NCBI GenBank assembly: GCA_016290335.1
Contig: JAEETM010000130.1
Span: forward strand, 1 to 7,192
DNA length: 7,192 bases
Direction of reading: 5' to 3'
Origin: Treponema sp.
Lineage (GTDB): Bacteria; Spirochaetota; Spirochaetia; Treponematales; Treponemataceae
Under the pieces are notes generated by a model that was not told where the DNA came from, searched no databases, and was given only the letters and a program-made list of their open reading frames with translations. Made by a program: the position numbers and the translations under genes. Below, in pieces: positions 4,541-7,192 of this stretch (the stretch's first letter is position 1; every line of letters starts with the position of its first letter).

Positions 4541-7192
4541 TTATAATTTAGTATAAATGCTGTTTACCATTCGCAGGGCTTCATTTATCTTGTTAGTTTC
4601 ATCAAAGGTAAAACCTACATTTTCTTCGACTAAAGTTTCAAGGCTGGCGTGAGTTTCGGTAAGGGCTGTCATAAAGCCGCGGGAAACCTTGTACCAGTAG
4701 TCGCCGTTACCGTTAGTGAAAAGGCAGATAAATCCGTATTCCTTGTTTTTCTGCTTTGCAATTGCAGTACGAAGAATCCAGTCTAGAGAAAAAACAATCT
4801 GCTCTTTACCAATAGGGTCGTGAATATTGGCATTCATCTTACGATTCCATTTTTTTTCTGGAATTGGATTAAGGTCGATGGAGGCTGTTACTGGAATTAT
4901 AAGTCCAAGCTTTTCGCCATCCATAATTGTTCCATGGTCCTTTGTTGTGATTATACCTTTAAGATTTGAACAGGCTTTTAGCTTATTCTGATCTGTTTCT
5001 TCACGGATTGCAGTAAGAAAATATTCGTATGGAAGAATTGCAGTTTTCTTTCCTTTGATTTTTTTTGTTTCAAAGAGGAAACCTCCGAGTGAAAGTGCAT
5101 CTTCAATATTTTTAATATTGAGAGGATTGAGGCTCTTAGAACTTGTTTTTTGAGCATTTTCTTCAAGAGCTTTTGCACCTGCTTTAACACTGTCTTTTGA
5201 AGTGCCAGCTTTTGGCATTCCGGCCTTGGCAGAAGTTGCCTTTTGCATTGGAGCTTCAAAGTCTGAGAGCTTCTGCTTTTTACAGGCCATTAACTTTTCG
5301 TAAAGCTTTGGATTTATTGTATCAAGCATGGGGCGGGTGAGAGGTGAAACACTCATTGCAAAAATCCTGCTTGTTTTTACGATTTCTCCGGCAACTATAA
5401 ATACCGGATCCTGACGGAACATAACGCTTCCCGGATGAATGCAGATATGATCAGCAGTCAGGCTTCTGTAACTTTCCCGACCGTTTCTTATGCAGACAAA
5501 TTGAATCATACCGGCAGCAATGCAGCAAAGATAATCAGCCATTTTTCCGCCGTTTTCAATTACAGGCATCTTAAGCTGTTCACCGACAATTTCTGCCAGC
5601 TGGAAATGTATGTTTTCTATTTCAAGCATTACGCGCTCGTCAAGATAGTTTTTCTTGCAGAACTTTTCCCGGTTGTCTGTCTGCTTGAAGGCATTAAAAA
5701 GATTGAGGTAAGTACCAAAGTCTCCGGATAAATCACGGAAACGGTGGTGTGCTTTTCTGGCTTCCATTTCCTGATTTGCCGGAAGAATAAAAGGTGAGTT
5801 TGCAGAAAGAAATGATGAAGCTACAAGTACCTTATCTATAACATCCGGGAAACGCATTACAGATTCTACAATGATTCGGCTTATACGTGGTTCAAGCGGG
5901 AACTTAACCATAATTTTGCCGATTGCAGAAAGAGTGTTATCTTCGTCTAACGCACCAAGAAGATTAAGTGTTTCTACTGCACCGATAATTCCTTCCCGTC
6001 CAGGGGAAGCAATAAAATCAAAATCAAAGAAGTCTGTAATTCCAAGCTCAGCCATTCGTAAAACAACTTCACTTAAATCGGTGCGGTGTATTTCTTCTTT
6101 TGTATATAGTTCACGCGATTCAAAATCTCTTCGGGAATAAAGTCTGTAACAGGTTCCCGGACAGGTTCTTCCGGCACGTCCTTTTCGCTGGTTGCAGGAA
6201 GCTTTAGAAACAAAGGTTTCTGCAAGACTTGAAGTGTAGGTTCGCGGACTGTAAAAGTTGAGCTTTGCCAGACCTGAATCTATAACGGTTGTAATGTCTC
6301 TGATTGTAACTGAAGTTTCTGCTATGTTAGTTGAAACTACTACCTTCTTTTTGCCTTCAGGTGCGGGATCAAAAACGCGTTCCTGTTCTTCTTTTGAAAG
6401 CCTTCCGTAAAGCGGTAAAATATGAAGCTTGCGACCGAACGGTGAATAACAAAGACGTTCAACACAATCCTTTATAATTTTTTCACCGGGAAGGAAAATC
6501 AGTATTCCGCCTGAATCTTCACTGTCTTCATCATTATCCAGAACTCGGTCTACAGTACTGCAGATTTTACGGAGAAGTTCATCGCAGCCTGCATCTGAAG
6601 AAGTTGTAGCACCGCCTGGAATAGGGTCGTAAATTAGGGTGACAGGGTATGTCACTGTATCTATAGAAACAATAGGGGCGTTATCAAAATATTCAGAAAA
6701 AGCCTGCGTATTCATTGTTGCAGAAGAAACAATAACGTGGAAATCGGAACGTTCCTTAAGCACGCGTTTTAAAAGCCCGAGAACAAAGTCTATGTTAAGG
6801 CTGCGTTCATGCGCTTCATCAACCATTATTACACTGTACTTGCTGAGCCACGGATCAAGCTTCATTTCCTGCAGAAGGATTCCGTCTGTCATTATTTTTA
6901 TGCGTGTGTCCTGGTTGGTATTATCTTCAAAACGCATTTTGTAGCCGACAAGTCCAGGGTATGGAGTGTTCATCTGTTTTGCAATGAACTCACTTACAGA
7001 AAGTGCTGCAATTCGGCGTGGCTGTGTAACTGCAATAATACCGTTTGTGGCATAACCTGCTTCGTAAAGAATTACAGGAATCTGTGTCGTTTTGCCCGAA
7101 CCGGTTGGGCTTTCTACAATTACTACCTGATTTTTTTCAAGGCAGTCTAATATCTTTTGTTTTTGTTCGTATTCGGGGAGTGATTTATAATC
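4541..7192 (-). CDS. hrpA: ATP-dependent DEAH-box RNA helicase, HrpA type, 5' truncated by window edge
   Basis: The frame is open from the window edge to TAA 4543-4541, giving 883 visible residues. The first are DYKSLPEYEQKQKILDCLEK, which normally lie just before the Walker A motif, so little of the N-terminus is probably missing. Motifs in order: GSGKT at 31-35 (7102-7088), TQPRR (Ia), DEAH at 125-128, SAT at 157-159, TNIAETS at 288-294, and QRKGRAGR at 335-342. A helicase-associated HA2 region with EIHRTDLSEVVLRMAELG and an OB-fold region (HPGSVMF, about 580) follow. Such enzymes use ATP to move along or unwind RNA; bacterial HrpA acts in mRNA processing and relief of stalled ribosomes. 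After about residue 649 comes an Ala/Lys/Ser-rich linker with three KAG units, then about 195 residues (688-883) that I do not recognise and that differ from the tail of E. coli HrpA as I know it. ATG 6973 is internal, not the start, because Walker A lies upstream of it. Confidence 0.95.
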   Translation of the reverse strand, partial: DYKSLPEYEQKQKILDCLEKNQVVIVESPTGSGKTTQIPVILYEAGYATNGIIAVTQPRRIAALSVSEFIAKQMNTPYPGLVGYKMRFEDNTNQDTRIKIMTDGILLQEMKLDPWLSKYSVIMVDEAHERSLNIDFVLGLLKRVLKERSDFHVIVSSATMNTQAFSEYFDNAPIVSIDTVTYPVTLIYDPIPGGATTSSDAGCDELLRKICSTVDRVLDNDEDSEDSGGILIFLPGEKIIKDCVERLCYSPFGRKLHILPLYGRLSKEEQERVFDPAPEGKKKVVVSTNIAETSVTIRDITTVIDSGLAKLNFYSPRTYTSSLAETFVSKASCNQRKGRAGRTCPGTCYRLYSRRDFESRELYTKEEIHRTDLSEVVLRMAELGITDFFDFDFIASPGREGIIGAVETLNLLGALDEDNTLSAIGKIMVKFPLEPRISRIIVESVMRFPDVIDKVLVASSFLSANSPFILPANQEMEARKAHHRFRDLSGDFGTYLNLFNAFKQTDNREKFCKKNYLDERVMLEIENIHFQLAEIVGEQLKMPVIENGGKMADYLCCIAAGMIQFVCIRNGRESYRSLTADHICIHPGSVMFRQDPVFIVAGEIVKTSRIFAMSVSPLTRPMLDTINPKLYEKLMACKKQKLSDFEAPMQKATSAKAGMPKAGTSKDSVKAGAKALEENAQKTSSKSLNPLNIKNIEDALSLGGFLFETKKIKGKKTAILPYEYFLTAIREETDQNKLKACSNLKGIITTKDHGTIMDGEKLGLIIPVTASIDLNPIPEKKWNRKMNANIHDPIGKEQIVFSLDWILRTAIAKQKNKEYGFICLFTNGNGDYWYKVSRGFMTALTETHASLETLVEENVGFTFDETNKINEALRMVNSIYTKL

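Noticed and set aside
6971..6973. ATG 6973 as start of the helicase gene
   Set aside because: The frame continues upstream to the window edge and includes the Walker A motif at 7102-7088, essential for this family. The ATG is internal.
6639..7150. Two open frames on the + strand opposite the helicase N-terminal region
   Set aside because: They lie antisense to conserved helicase motifs (Walker A, DEAH, SAT), and their products look like nothing known.

Overview
The window looks like chromosomal DNA from a spirochaete, most likely a gut- or rumen-type Treponema. The reasons are a low-GC composition, a ThrA-like protein end followed by ilvN, and several proteins with no family I recognise beside ordinary housekeeping genes. 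The genus assignment is inference from composition and protein style; no rRNA or marker gene is present. There are six protein-coding genes plus the 3' end of a seventh, packed tightly on both strands. There is no tRNA, rRNA, CRISPR array, insertion sequence or phage gene, and no gene-free stretch over 300 bases.

Left part (1-796, + strand): the 3' end of a homoserine dehydrogenase of the ThrA type, then ilvN, the regulatory subunit of acetolactate synthase. The two probably form an amino-acid operon that connects aspartate-derived threonine to branched-chain amino acid synthesis. ilvB is not next to ilvN, and the ilvN stop codon lies 2 nt from the end of a convergent gene.

Middle (799-3127): a short uncharacterised gene on the - strand and a large + strand gene diverge from a 43-nt gap. 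The gap holds two back-to-back -10 boxes around a perfect inverted repeat. The large gene encodes a membrane-anchored protein with an HEGWH motif and a downstream NEFMAY motif, which suggests an undescribed gluzincin-like metallopeptidase.

Right part (3165-7192, - strand): transcription runs from a DEAH-box helicase of the HrpA type (5' end outside the window) through a pentapeptide-repeat protein to a metallo-beta-lactamase-fold hydrolase. The last two are 9 nt apart and look translationally coupled. The helicase has a C-terminal extension of about 195 residues that I do not recognise. The hydrolase carries Ser where the HxHxDH motif normally has a metal-binding Asp.

The most interesting non-coding signals are two. 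First, a pair of 29-nt palindromic repeats (3134-3162 and 4477-4505) differ at seven positions, of which six are stem bases forming three compensated pairs. Second, three candidate -10 boxes each sit exactly 6 nt before an ATG that lacks a Shine-Dalgarno sequence, suggesting leaderless transcripts. I see no complete multi-gene novel system; the best candidates for something undescribed are the putative metallopeptidase, the helicase tail and the repeat family.
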